Shown: positions 1 through 7,528 of the stretch, in pieces | How the letters are laid out: each line of letters starts with the position of its first letter | How positions within the stretch are numbered: position 1 is the stretch's first letter | Virus record (IMG/VR): IMGVR_UViG_3300035698_021447 | Location: 1 to 27,857 of that record | Origin: a virus | Length of the DNA stretch: 27,857 nucleotides | Strand: one strand, 5' to 3' | Translations under genes and position numbers: made by a program | Notes under the pieces: generated by a model | The model's input: the letters and a program-made list of their open reading frames with translations, nothing else | Database searches by the model: none | What the model was told of the DNA's origin: nothing

Positions 1-1
1 G

Positions 2-88
2 GATGCAGCCATCGGGGCAACTGGTGACACTTATGGTGGCGACATTTATGCTATAAATGTTGAACTTTCGGGATATTTCTGGCATTAA
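2..88 (+). CDS. C-terminal end of a gene entering from the left
   Basis: An open frame runs from the left edge to a TAA at 86-88 and gives 28 residues ending in ELSGYFWH. The fragment is rich in Gly, Ala and Thr and looks like the end of a real protein, but it is too short to name. It converges on the leftward gene at 134-1153, and the two share the hairpin at 91-114, which suits a genuine gene end. Confidence 0.45.
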   Translation, partial: DAAIGATGDTYGGDIYAINVELSGYFWH

Positions 89-114
89 AAAAAGCCGCCC
101 CGAAGGACGGCTTT
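87..114 (-). terminator. Intrinsic terminator with a UUCG loop, probably bidirectional
   Basis: Positions 91-100 pair with 105-114 (one mismatch), closing a four-base loop. Read leftward, the loop is C(UUCG)G, an especially stable tetraloop, followed by seven T at 93-87, so it is a textbook terminator for the gene ending at 134. Read rightward, only a short CTTTCT follows, so it is weaker for the gene ending at 88. Confidence 0.9.
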
Positions 115-133
115 CTATCTAAACCACATAGGT

Positions 134-1153
134 TTACTTTTCGAGTTTCTCAAGTTTCTTCCTGAGTTTCTCGTTTTCAGCTTCGGCAAGTTTACGCCGT
201 AGCTTCTTGTTCTCTGCTTCTAGGTCGTCGATGACCGTGTCTTTTGGAAGAGGTCTCTGAGAGACTTCTTCCACAACCTCGGAACCTTCGTAGCCTTGCA
301 AGAAGAGACTGAGAACAGTTTCGGTGTCTTCGCATTCCACACTTACAGAGTGGAAATTCTGGCCAGTGCTGTATCCTTCGACGGTTGCACCGTCTTGGAG
401 TTCTGGAGCAGAATTTCCTAGATTGCAACCTTGAACACCGATGCCTCTTCCTTTGCCTCTACCAAGACCTTGACCAATACCTTGACCTGCACCTTGACCA
501 CTTACGCCGCCTCTACCTTGACCACTTACGCCGCCTCTACCTTTACGTCTCCTGCCGCCACCAGTGGGTGTGGAGCCGCATTTGTAATTAGCATTCTCTG
601 GTCCAGAACTACAGTTGTAGTGCGAACCCCCTTCGTTGGGTTCGTCTGATCGGTAATGCACGTCTGCTTCGCTGGTGCTTCCCCAACAAGGTTTGATTGG
701 GAATGCTTCGGGGCGAGGCACTGGAATCGGACGATAGTGATCATGGTGATGGTGGTGGTGGTGATCGTGAACAACATCCTGATAAATCACCCGTGGTTGT
801 TCCTTTTCCAAGGTGAAGCGAGCCTCAATGGTTCCCTTGACTTTGTCATGGTTCGGACCATTCTTGCCATGATCGATTGCATCTTCACTGTCGAGCGACA
901 CGAACTTGAACGCTCTGTCCTTATCATGGTGTCGCTTGATGTCGATGTGGTCGTTGGCTCGGATCAAATATCCGCCACCTGAGACATTCTCGCCGTCGAT
1001 ATAGATTTTCGCAACTGCTCTTCTTGAATTGCGGTTTCTTAGTCTGATAACATATTCAGATCCAAAAGGCAAACCAACTGTTCCATTGGCAAGTTCTTTT
1101 TGTGGTTTTCCACGATAAAGAACACAAAGCACAAATTTATTACTGTACGTCAT
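134..1153 (-). CDS. His-rich and Gly-rich phage protein with C-terminal coiled coil, probably virion-associated
   Basis: The 339-residue protein has four visible parts. The N-terminal domain (about 1-118) is beta-rich and of a type I recall from phage and giant-virus proteins of unknown function. A histidine run (His131-137, flanked by further His-Asp) follows. A Gly/Arg/Gln low-complexity region (about 198-242) contains two copies of GRGGVSGQ. The end (about 308-339) is a charged heptad-like helix of Leu, Glu and Lys that should form a coiled coil. The start ATG has only a weak GGA upstream. Multimerisation through the coiled coil and metal binding by the His run are inferences. The function is unknown; a structural or fibre-like role fits best. 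Confidence 0.7.
   Translation of the reverse strand: MTYSNKFVLCVLYRGKPQKELANGTVGLPFGSEYVIRLRNRNSRRAVAKIYIDGENVSGGGYLIRANDHIDIKRHHDKDRAFKFVSLDSEDAIDHGKNGPNHDKVKGTIEARFTLEKEQPRVIYQDVVHDHHHHHHHDHYRPIPVPRPEAFPIKPCWGSTSEADVHYRSDEPNEGGSHYNCSSGPENANYKCGSTPTGGGRRRKGRGGVSGQGRGGVSGQGAGQGIGQGLGRGKGRGIGVQGCNLGNSAPELQDGATVEGYSTGQNFHSVSVECEDTETVLSLFLQGYEGSEVVEEVSQRPLPKDTVIDDLEAENKKLRRKLAEAENEKLRKKLEKLEK
492..539 (-). repeat. Two tandem 24-bp repeats inside the Gly-rich region
   Basis: Two exact 24-bp copies (492-515 and 516-539) encode GRGGVSGQ twice. They lie in a longer stretch of imperfect Gly-Gln-Gly codons, suggesting growth or shrinkage by replication slippage. Confidence 0.85.
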
Positions 1154-1189
1154 TTTTTTCCAATTTAGCTCATGATTAAACCCTTATCT

Positions 1190-2092
1190 TCAATCGGGCA
1201 ATTTTAGAAGTGAGCCATCTTCCGAAGATTTCTTTACTGTCCATCCTATTTCTTTTGACTTTACGAAAGTCAAACAGATATCTTTTCCGTGATAAGCTCT
1301 GTGACAATTAGCACATAACAAAGCACACTTATCCAGTTCTGCTGTAACAAGTTTTAATTCACTAGGTTTGATTTTTGTCGATATGTCGAAAAGTTTTTGT
1401 TTTGGATGTACATGATGAAATTGCAAAGAACTCTGATAGGCGTCAAAGTTACAATGCGAGCATTTGCCTCCTAGTAGCTTCACAAAATCTTGTTTGCAAT
1501 GAAACCTGTATTCCCTGTCTTTAGAATTTTTGCAATTTTTACAGTATCGTTTTACACCATTGCGACCTCGTTTATCTACCTGAAAACTGTGGATATTTTG
1601 AATTTTTTCGCAAACAATGCACTTTCTTTTGTTTTGTTTCTTGAGATTTTCATCTTCGTCGCTCCACGGATATTGCTCAACTGAAGGAATCCCCTTGGAC
1701 CTTCTGTATGCAGACACAGTGGCTCTATGGCAACTAATTTTTCTAGACAATTCTGCGTCAGAAAGAACTCCGACAAGATGATGCCATTTGTCCCAATCTA
1801 TAAATTCATATGGGGTGCCTATGAGGATACCTTCTCTGTGGCGTTTAGATCTTACGGCTGCTACTTCACATCCAATAGAATTGGCGATTTCTTTGTCAGG
1901 AACTTTACCAAGTAGAGATTCCCATGGAGACCAATCAATTCTAGGAGCTTTTTTTCTTTTTAAGCAACCTAACCTGTTCCTTTTGGTTATCACAGTTTGG
2001 ATTTTGCATCCAATAAGGTCTGCTAGATCTTGATCGGGAATTTTATTGATGAGATGTTGATGATTTTCCCATTTAATACGTTTAGATTGCAC
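1190..2092 (-). CDS. HNH homing endonuclease with three tandem HTH-like repeats
   Basis: This is a free-standing HNH nuclease of 300 residues. The first 135 residues hold three similar units of about 45 residues (W-x-x-L, a Pro-Asp or Ser-Asp, an Ile-Gly-Cys or Ile-Ser-Cys, and a basic helix), which look like DNA-reading HTH repeats. A zinc-binding part follows (CIVC at 158-161, CKNC at 184-187). The HNH core is C211-C214, FHHVHP at 225-230 and CANCH at 260-264. The start is GTG at 2092, chosen because AAGGAGG lies 4 nt upstream. The 128-bp gap to the next gene upstream shows only short weak hairpins. Nucleases of this type typically cut intron-less or endonuclease-less alleles of relatives and spread by repair. 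Confidence 0.88.
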   Translation of the reverse strand: MQSKRIKWENHQHLINKIPDQDLADLIGCKIQTVITKRNRLGCLKRKKAPRIDWSPWESLLGKVPDKEIANSIGCEVAAVRSKRHREGILIGTPYEFIDWDKWHHLVGVLSDAELSRKISCHRATVSAYRRSKGIPSVEQYPWSDEDENLKKQNKRKCIVCEKIQNIHSFQVDKRGRNGVKRYCKNCKNSKDREYRFHCKQDFVKLLGGKCSHCNFDAYQSSLQFHHVHPKQKLFDISTKIKPSELKLVTAELDKCALLCANCHRAYHGKDICLTFVKSKEIGWTVKKSSEDGSLLKLPD

Positions 2093-2220
2093 TTAACCTC
2101 CTTAATCCTTCTCCTCAAAAGGACATCGCAAAATTGCTTTAGGAACTAAGTCTAATTCCCGAGGAGATTTTACCCGTCTTCTGTATATTACTGTAACTAA
2201 TCAGTTTTTACAACAGAAAA

Positions 2221-2985
2221 TCAATAAAATTTAGGACCACGTATCTTTTTGTTTTGAGCACTTCCTTTGAAATGATGAAGAAATCCATCGGCTTGGACAT
2301 GATAAGCTCGCCCTCTTCTGGAGCATCTGTAAGCAGCGTAAATACCTGTATCCCACCAATTTTGATGTGTTCTGAGCATACGATGGACATCAACCACTTT
2401 GTAAAATAGTCGTTCTTGACCTGTAAAAACAGTTCTTGAAAATGGCTTGAAGCTCAACTCAAGGTATCTCCATACATCTAATCTCCATATCGAAGGAGTT
2501 GGGTGAGCCTCTCTTGAAGGATAAATGAACCCACTTGCCATCCAATATCCTTCGGCAATCCTTTCTTGGAGTCGGTCGTACCAGATAGAACCAATGATGT
2601 CACAGTCTGGTTCAATGTGTACAAAGGCATCATATTGAAGATGTGTTGTGGCAAAATCTACAGCAGTACCATGTTGCATGAAATGCGGAGTTTGTACCAC
2701 TTGTAAGTTGAGTCGTTCTTTGTTTTCGTGGAGCCATTTTGTTTCTAATTCGCAGTACATGCTCCATCTTGCTGAAGTGCCATATACAGTATGTCCCACA
2801 AATGTTTTAGAGCGTTCTGTGCCTCTACATGGATTGTTATCAACAACCACAACATCTACATCTGGTAAATGTTCTCTAAGTCCTTCAAGGCATGGCGATA
2901 TCCAGTCAAATGTGTTGAACGCCACCATGACAATCACACAAGAAATATCTTGAGGCTTCTTGTAGGATCTTACTAACTTGAGCAT
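2221..2985 (-). CDS. Glycosyltransferase, GT-A fold (family 2-like)
   Basis: The 254-residue protein has the features of a nucleotide-sugar-dependent GT-A enzyme: a first beta strand and loop (CVIVMVAFNT, about 16-25), an acidic strand end (VVVVDNN, 45-51) and a metal-binding EPDCD at 125-129. The sugar and acceptor cannot be read from the sequence. The ATG has no recognisable SD. It lies 5 nt after a CATAAATA box on the same strand, so a late transcript from there would be nearly leaderless. It diverges from the glycosyltransferase gene at 2996, and the two starts are only 10 nt apart. Confidence 0.78.
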   Translation of the reverse strand: MLKLVRSYKKPQDISCVIVMVAFNTFDWISPCLEGLREHLPDVDVVVVDNNPCRGTERSKTFVGHTVYGTSARWSMYCELETKWLHENKERLNLQVVQTPHFMQHGTAVDFATTHLQYDAFVHIEPDCDIIGSIWYDRLQERIAEGYWMASGFIYPSREAHPTPSIWRLDVWRYLELSFKPFSRTVFTGQERLFYKVVDVHRMLRTHQNWWDTGIYAAYRCSRRGRAYHVQADGFLHHFKGSAQNKKIRGPKFY

Positions 2986-2990
2986 AGGAG

Positions 2991-2998
2991 TATTTATG
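2991..2998 (-). promoter_or_regulatory. T4-late-promoter-like box CATAAATA
   Basis: Read leftward, CATAAATACTCCT stands directly before the ATG at 2985. T4 gp55 recognises TATAAATA as a -10 element with no -35, and a gp55-like sigma factor is encoded at 15862-16422. The same 14 bases read rightward (2986-2999) are the SD and start codon of the gene at 2996, so the match could be a by-product of that ribosome binding site. Confidence 0.4.
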
Positions 2999-3718
2999 AT
3001 TGAAATACACAGCTTATGGATAGGAGAGCCTCTCAGTACGCTAGAAAGGCTCTGTATTGCGTCCCATTTACAAAATGACCACGAATACCACTTGTGGACT
3101 TATGAGCCTCTGGAGGTGCCAGAGGGTGTCATTCTTGAAGATGGAAGCGAGATCCTGCCAAAATCCGAGATCTTTTGCTACTCTGGTCCTCCAGAAGAAG
3201 GTGGCGGGAGTGTTTCGGCCTTTTCCAATGTCTTCAGGTACAAGTTGCTTTCCGAAAAAGACGTTTGGTGGTGTGATACTGACGTGGTGTGTCTGAAACC
3301 TTTCAAAGACGAACACACAATAGCCACAGAAGAAGGACCGCGAAAGATAGTGTTGCCTGCCACATGCGTCATGAGAATCTCCAAAGACTTGTCTGTATCT
3401 TGTTATCAGTCCGCAATCACTAAAGATTTGGCAAACGTAAGGTGGGGAGAAATTGGTCCAGATTTGTTTCGGAGATGCATAGAAGCAGCAGGAATTAAGG
3501 ACAGAGAAAAACCAGAAACCTTTTGTCCGATACATTGGTGGGACTGTGGGAAAATCTTCGAGCCAACAACCTTGAGCCACGAATCATATGCTGTGCATCT
3601 GTGGAATGAAATGTGGAGAAGAGACAACAAAAACAAGGATTTTGTTTATCGTTCAGACTGTCTGTATGAAAGACTCAAAGAAAGATATCTGGGTGAACAA
3701 AGGATGATGGTGCTATGA
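2996..3718 (+). CDS. Glycosyltransferase with DxD motif (sugar-binding GT-A type)
   Basis: The 240-residue protein resembles the DxD sugar-binding glycosyltransferase group. SAFSNVFRYKLL (about 74-85) precedes WWCDTDVVCLKPF, with the metal-binding DTD at 94-96, and a C-terminal AVHLWNEMWR stretch is typical of alpha-glycosyltransferases of this fold. The ATG at 2996 is preferred over an in-frame start 18 nt earlier because AGGAG lies 5 nt before it. The stop overlaps the methyltransferase start as ATGA, so the two are translationally coupled. Donor and acceptor are unknown. Confidence 0.75.
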   Translation: MIEIHSLWIGEPLSTLERLCIASHLQNDHEYHLWTYEPLEVPEGVILEDGSEILPKSEIFCYSGPPEEGGGSVSAFSNVFRYKLLSEKDVWWCDTDVVCLKPFKDEHTIATEEGPRKIVLPATCVMRISKDLSVSCYQSAITKDLANVRWGEIGPDLFRRCIEAAGIKDREKPETFCPIHWWDCGKIFEPTTLSHESYAVHLWNEMWRRDNKNKDFVYRSDCLYERLKERYLGEQRMMVL

Positions 3719-4350
3719 AAGAGCCTGCGTACACATTGGAGGCATTGAAAAAACTCGCATGTAAAAACGGTATTGGTTATCAACGATTTGATGTTGACTT
3801 CAATTCTCGTACTCTTCATCCTCACGATAAGCATAAGGTCAAGTACGATTTGCTTTACGATTATATGCAAAGAGTGATTCCCGGACAAACCGTAATTGAT
3901 TTGGGTTGTGATAAAGGGTTCTACTCAGTCATGGCGTATCAGGCGGGAGCCACTTCTGTATTGTCCAATGAGAAAAATGCCAAACTAACAAACTACAGGA
4001 AGCTTTTGTTCAAGTGCCTTCATTACCCTGCCACACATTCAGAAGAAAACTACTTTGCTGACATGTCCAAGCCTGTTCCAAAAGCCGATTGTGTTTTGGC
4101 TCTGAGCGTCCTGCACGAGATCAAGCACGTTTCTCTTGATGACAAGATCAGAAGGATTCGAGAGATGTCGAGGCATCGTTCGTTGATCGAGTTCTGCGAA
4201 GATTATCAAGAGAGGTTTGGGGACTGGTGGAACATCGACACGTTTGTGGAGATTGTACAAAGACATTATTCAGAATTGAATCTGATAGCGAAATACGATG
4301 CGATTGGAGGGGCTTCGGGCACTAGATACATCTATGACTGTTGTGGATAG
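3715..4350 (+). CDS. SAM-dependent methyltransferase, class I
   Basis: The 211-residue protein has a clear SAM-binding motif I (VIDLGCDKGF, 60-69), an acidic Asn-Glu-Lys segment after the next strand, and LALSVLHEI, matching the post-motif strand and helix of small-molecule methyltransferases. No DNA methyltransferase signature (NPPY or PCQ type) is visible, so a sugar or other small acceptor is more likely. It sits between two glycosyltransferase genes, overlaps the upstream gene by 4 nt (ATGA) and has AGGATG before the start. Methylating a sugar made or transferred by its neighbours is inferred from position. Confidence 0.75.
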   Translation: MKEPAYTLEALKKLACKNGIGYQRFDVDFNSRTLHPHDKHKVKYDLLYDYMQRVIPGQTVIDLGCDKGFYSVMAYQAGATSVLSNEKNAKLTNYRKLLFKCLHYPATHSEENYFADMSKPVPKADCVLALSVLHEIKHVSLDDKIRRIREMSRHRSLIEFCEDYQERFGDWWNIDTFVEIVQRHYSELNLIAKYDAIGGASGTRYIYDCCG

Positions 4351-4358
4351 GATGTGCT

Positions 4359-5207
4359 ATGATTTTCTACTATCGTAAAGACCTTGTGTCATTTTTTCGC
4401 AACGCAGAAAAGTTTTCTGCGTTGAATACACAGCCGTCTTCGCCAACTGACAAACTCAAGATTTCTGTGTGTACGACATGCATGAACAGATTGCGTGATC
4501 TCAAACACACTTTGCCGCGAAACCTTGCTGATAGCAATTATGAATTAGCTGAATTTATTGTTTTGGATTACGGAGGATCTGATGGTGTGGAGGATTGGGC
4601 CAAGTCAAATTTATCAGAGTTCCTATCGACTGGGAGGTTGAAGGTATTTCGCACAGAAGCTTCCAACTTTTGCCCCAACCATTCAAGGAACGTGTCTTTC
4701 CGCTTGGCTACTGGCGACCTTGTTGCCAATGTTGACAGTGATAATTACATACACAAAGGGTACTTGCAACAACTCAACAAATGTGCCAATTCAACCGAAA
4801 AATTGCTAGTCGTGCCAAATGCTTTCCTTAGACCAAAATCTAAGAGAGTTTTGTTGAAGGGGCGATTTGCTGTATACAAAAAAGACATTGAACTACTGAG
4901 AGGGTTTGATGAATCTTTAGATGGTGGTTTTGGATTTGACGATCTAAATTTTGTATTTCGAGCCATGTTGAAAGGGTTTAAGATCGTTAGATTTGAAGAC
5001 ACTTACGCGGAAGACAGAATACCAACTACTGATGCAGACAGAAACAGATTTATCAAGTCCAGTGATTTTGTGAAGGGCAAGGCACAAAACGAAAGACTGA
5101 CAGAGATGCTTCTGGCAACCGGCACAGTTGTCAACAAGTCAGGATGGGGAGAAGCTAAAGTACGAGATATCCATACTGATTGTTGTTTTGATCTTAAAGG
5201 TGTTTGA
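4359..5207 (+). CDS. Family 2 glycosyltransferase (chondroitin-polymerase-like GT-A)
   Basis: The 282-residue protein carries a complete GT2 set: KISVCTTCMNR (34-44), FIVLDYGGSDG (66-76), NHSRNVSFRLATGD with DSD at 126-128, and GFDESLDGGFGFDDLNF (182-198), the acidic pocket of galactosyl/N-acetylgalactosaminyl-type transferases. The ATG at 4359 is chosen because AGGA lies 8 nt upstream; the in-frame start at 4341 lies inside the upstream gene. The same AGGATG...TGCTATGA arrangement precedes the methyltransferase. Its end overlaps the end of the convergent gene by 14 bp. Confidence 0.82.
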   Translation: MIFYYRKDLVSFFRNAEKFSALNTQPSSPTDKLKISVCTTCMNRLRDLKHTLPRNLADSNYELAEFIVLDYGGSDGVEDWAKSNLSEFLSTGRLKVFRTEASNFCPNHSRNVSFRLATGDLVANVDSDNYIHKGYLQQLNKCANSTEKLLVVPNAFLRPKSKRVLLKGRFAVYKKDIELLRGFDESLDGGFGFDDLNFVFRAMLKGFKIVRFEDTYAEDRIPTTDADRNRFIKSSDFVKGKAQNERLTEMLLATGTVVNKSGWGEAKVRDIHTDCCFDLKGV

Positions 5208-5661
5208 TTTCTATTGTAAGCACAATTTTTTCAATCACTTCGTCCACTGTCTCTCCGTTAGCATTCATGAACGCTATGGGCAATTTGTGAGCGGAAAAGA
5301 TATCACACCATTTTTCGTTGATTTCCAAAAGACCAGAACGAGTGTATTGAGTTTTGTGTTTCTTCTTGTGTATGTTTTTGCTGTACTCTTCCCAAGGCTT
5401 GTTCATCATTAAAACGATTGCCACATTATCGAATGACATTTCATTGATGCCTTTGGATTTTTCGGCAATTGGCCAATGAATAATTGAGTCCAGAAGAATG
5501 CGGGTCGCTTCTGTTACTTCTCGATGGATGGGAATCTTTTTTGAGCTACGGACTCTTTCTCTAAGCTTGTCGATCAGAAAGCTTTTCCCAGAACCCGCCA
5601 CACCAGCTACTATAACACTTTTTTTAGTTTGGTAAGTATGGTTGTTGTAAGAAAATATCAT
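5194..5661 (-). CDS. Small P-loop NTPase or kinase
   Basis: The 155-residue protein has a Walker A loop, GVAGSGKS (20-27), directly after the first strand, followed by basic helices. Its size and layout suit a P-loop kinase or phosphoryl-transfer enzyme; I cannot identify the substrate. The ATG at 5661 overlaps the TGA of the upstream sulfotransferase gene (ATGA), so this start is preferred to a TTG at 5682. Pairing with a sulfotransferase invites the idea of supplying PAPS as an APS kinase would, but I see no diagnostic APS-kinase motif beyond the P-loop. Confidence 0.68.
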   Translation of the reverse strand: MIFSYNNHTYQTKKSVIVAGVAGSGKSFLIDKLRERVRSSKKIPIHREVTEATRILLDSIIHWPIAEKSKGINEMSFDNVAIVLMMNKPWEEYSKNIHKKKHKTQYTRSGLLEINEKWCDIFSAHKLPIAFMNANGETVDEVIEKIVLTIEIKHL

Positions 5662-6296
5662 ATGAGAATCTCGTAAGGACAACTGCGTCTATCATACCCA
5701 AACGATTCAAAGTCTTCTTCATAACATTTCCTGACTATTGCACACGCCTTTGCTGTATATATGGGATGGGTCTGGGAAGATTTATGCAACCATTCTAACT
5801 TAATGTTTTTCTTGTTGCAGAACGGTAATTTATTGAAATCTTTCTGTAAATTTTCTAGTTTTATAACTGCATCAAGTTCAAATTCGGTGCAGTCATCGAT
5901 TGGTATGTAATCTGGATTTTGATGCAGTTTGTAAGTCAATGTCGGGATGGGATTGGCTGTCTCCAATCTTTCAACAAACATCTCAAATGTGGTACCTTCA
6001 GGTAGATAGCCATGCCGCAAATCATGCAGATATCGGGATTGTTCTAGAGTGTAAGGATTTCGTATTGTAGAAAACTTAAAGTAATCTGCAAATTGTTCTG
6101 GCAAGTGAGATACATGTTTCCAGTCCGGTCCTTCGCTACGCCAATCTGGGCTCACTTCTGTGTCTTTGAAGTGTTTCAGGGTATAGTCCCGATAAATCAC
6201 ACCCCCAAAATATTTAGCCAATGCAGAACGGGTAGTGGTACTTCCTGTTTTCTTGGGGGCGAAATAGATGAATTTGAACTTTTCTGAAACAATCAC
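5658..6296 (-). CDS. Sulfotransferase, PAPS-dependent type
   Basis: The 212-residue protein shows the two signature sites of PAPS sulfotransferases. KKTGSTTTR (15-23) is the 5'-phosphosulfate loop near the N-terminus, and FSTIRNPYTLEQSRY (75-89) is the 3'-phosphate site with Arg79 and Ser87. Carbohydrate sulfotransferases share this spacing. Translation starts at GTG 6296 with a GAGGTGAGG SD just upstream. A CATAAATACTCCT box on the same strand lies about 40 nt upstream. It forms a two-gene operon with the P-loop protein. A glycan made by the surrounding glycosyltransferases is the likely acceptor (inference). Confidence 0.8.
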   Translation of the reverse strand: MIVSEKFKFIYFAPKKTGSTTTRSALAKYFGGVIYRDYTLKHFKDTEVSPDWRSEGPDWKHVSHLPEQFADYFKFSTIRNPYTLEQSRYLHDLRHGYLPEGTTFEMFVERLETANPIPTLTYKLHQNPDYIPIDDCTEFELDAVIKLENLQKDFNKLPFCNKKNIKLEWLHKSSQTHPIYTAKACAIVRKCYEEDFESFGYDRRSCPYEILI

Positions 6297-6333
6297 AGAA
6301 CCTCACCTCTCTGTTAATGAAACCTAACAGGAG

Positions 6334-6341
6334 TATTTATG
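6334..6341 (-). promoter_or_regulatory. T4-late-promoter-like box CATAAATA
   Basis: Read leftward, CATAAATACTCCT lies 37 nt before the GTG of the sulfotransferase gene, a good distance for a leader that includes the SD. The same 14 bases (6329-6342) serve the opposite strand as SD and ATG of the gene at 6339, identical to 2986-2999. Confidence 0.45.
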
Positions 6342-7076
6342 AGGCCACTCATCAGATGGACATTCGGAATGGTTGAGAAGCCCGGATTCGAAGTATTCCG
6401 TATGGCAGTCAAGAGATTTCGTGCTATTTACCCAGAGTTTGATTGCGTTATTTGCTATAACAACCTACGTGAACGTGATCATCTGGAAGTCTTAAAGAAC
6501 ATGGGGGTTGATCTTTATGAGCAAAGCACCTCTGATCTTAACTATCCCCTGATGCCTGTCGAAAAACCATTGGGATGGAAAGGGGCAATGCCGGGATGGG
6601 GCTGGAAATTGTGTCCACCTCGGTTGAGGCGTGAGTCTCATGAACTTTGGGTAGACAATGACTTACTCATCAGAGAGCGTCTCCCCGAAATAGATCAATG
6701 GCTTGACTCCAAAATGTCTATTATATCTAAAGGTCATCGTTATGATATGAGATATTACGGCGAATTCGCTGATCTCGTGCCAAAGAACAAAAGTTGTTCT
6801 GCTGGATTTTTCGGTCTTCCTCCCCATTTTGATTTCGAGTCTGCCATTGCAGAAAAATGTCAACAGGTATTGAAAGGAAGACCATTGGGCTATTTTGACG
6901 AACAAGGGTTGGTGACAGCCATTGTGACAAACCAAGATCACATCATTGCACACAACGTAGAGATGATCAAAGGACCAGTTGTTAAGCCTCTTCCCAAAGC
7001 AATGCATTTCATAGCCACCAATCGACTCCCAGAACATGATGATTGGAGAGATTTCAAATGCTCCATCTTGATCTAG
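6339..7076 (+). CDS. Glycosyltransferase-like protein (putative GT-A)
   Basis: The 245-residue protein has a GT-A-like order. The N-terminal FGMVEKPGFEVFR...FDCVICYNN suits a nucleotide-sugar-binding half, ELWVDNDLL has a DND metal-type motif at 106-108, and FDEQGLV resembles the acidic stretch seen late in such enzymes. Similarity is weaker than for its neighbours, so the family is uncertain. The ATG at 6339 has AGGAG 5 nt upstream. The next gene begins 19 nt before this stop. Confidence 0.6.
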   Translation: MRPLIRWTFGMVEKPGFEVFRMAVKRFRAIYPEFDCVICYNNLRERDHLEVLKNMGVDLYEQSTSDLNYPLMPVEKPLGWKGAMPGWGWKLCPPRLRRESHELWVDNDLLIRERLPEIDQWLDSKMSIISKGHRYDMRYYGEFADLVPKNKSCSAGFFGLPPHFDFESAIAEKCQQVLKGRPLGYFDEQGLVTAIVTNQDHIIAHNVEMIKGPVVKPLPKAMHFIATNRLPEHDDWRDFKCSILI

Positions 7077-7528
7077 CAGAATTTCAAGAAGCTTTTGATG
7101 TTAATTGGATTGACTGGTGCAAAGGGGGTCCGAGAGATGGCGGATACACTCGTGCAGGAGTAGAAGTCCCTTGTGTGCCAAGGTGGCTGAGGTTTTCGCG
7201 GAAGACAGACATCTCCATAGAAGATGCATTGGCGAAAAACCGAGAAGAAGCCGAGCGATGGCATTTAGGGTTTTTGAAGGATCATTCGGACTTAGAGCAC
7301 ACGCCATATTATCTGGAATATCTCAATCCTAGATACAACACGGAAAGTGTGCGACGTGCCAACGAGTTCTTATTCCTGTTTGATGACGTGTTGAACAATG
7401 GCGTTAAGAGTCCGATTTGGATTGCTGACTTGGGCGACAGATGCTTCCGATTTGATGGGTGTCACAGAACTTGTTGTGCCAAAATCTGTGGGCACAATAC
7501 TGTTCCTGCTTTGGTGTTTACAGCATAG
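7058..7528 (+). CDS. ParB/sulfiredoxin-fold-like protein with DGxHR motif
   Basis: The 156-residue protein ends in a segment (about 118-154) reading SPIWIADLG, then FDGCHRTCCAK, then VPALVF. This matches the ParB/sulfiredoxin fold, in which a Pro-Ile strand, an Asp-Gly-x-His-Arg loop (133-137) and a final Val-Pro strand bind a nucleotide. In phages and toxins, members act as nucleases, kinases or phosphoryl-transfer enzymes. Here it lies inside a glycosyltransferase island rather than beside a ParA gene. ATG 7058 has GGAG 9 nt upstream and is preferred to TTG 7043. The end overlaps the convergent gene by 11 bp. The role is unknown. Confidence 0.6.
   Translation: MLHLDLAEFQEAFDVNWIDWCKGGPRDGGYTRAGVEVPCVPRWLRFSRKTDISIEDALAKNREEAERWHLGFLKDHSDLEHTPYYLEYLNPRYNTESVRRANEFLFLFDDVLNNGVKSPIWIADLGDRCFRFDGCHRTCCAKICGHNTVPALVFTA

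Noticed and set aside
385-982. Rightward frames opposite the His/Gly-rich gene
   Set aside because: They read the complement of low-complexity codons, giving Leu-Tyr-Leu and Val-Met-Val-Val strings, and have no SD.
2093-2180. Hairpin hiding the SD of the first HNH gene
   Set aside because: TCTCCTC can pair with GAGGAGA over 7 bp with a long loop, but this leaves the true AAGGAGG free, unlike the other two endonuclease genes.
2093-2220. tRNA or small RNA in the 128-bp gap before the HNH gene
   Set aside because: Only short hairpins of 4-5 bp are visible; no cloverleaf, T-loop or CCA end can be drawn.
3068-3580. 170-codon leftward frame opposite a glycosyltransferase gene
   Set aside because: It lies wholly opposite the DxD glycosyltransferase at 2996-3718, is rich in Cys and Phe with no domain pattern, and is a shadow of codon bias on the true strand.
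5194-5661. Firm annotation of the P-loop protein as APS kinase
   Set aside because: Only the Walker A loop is shared; the link to PAPS rests on the neighbouring sulfotransferase and is not visible in the protein.
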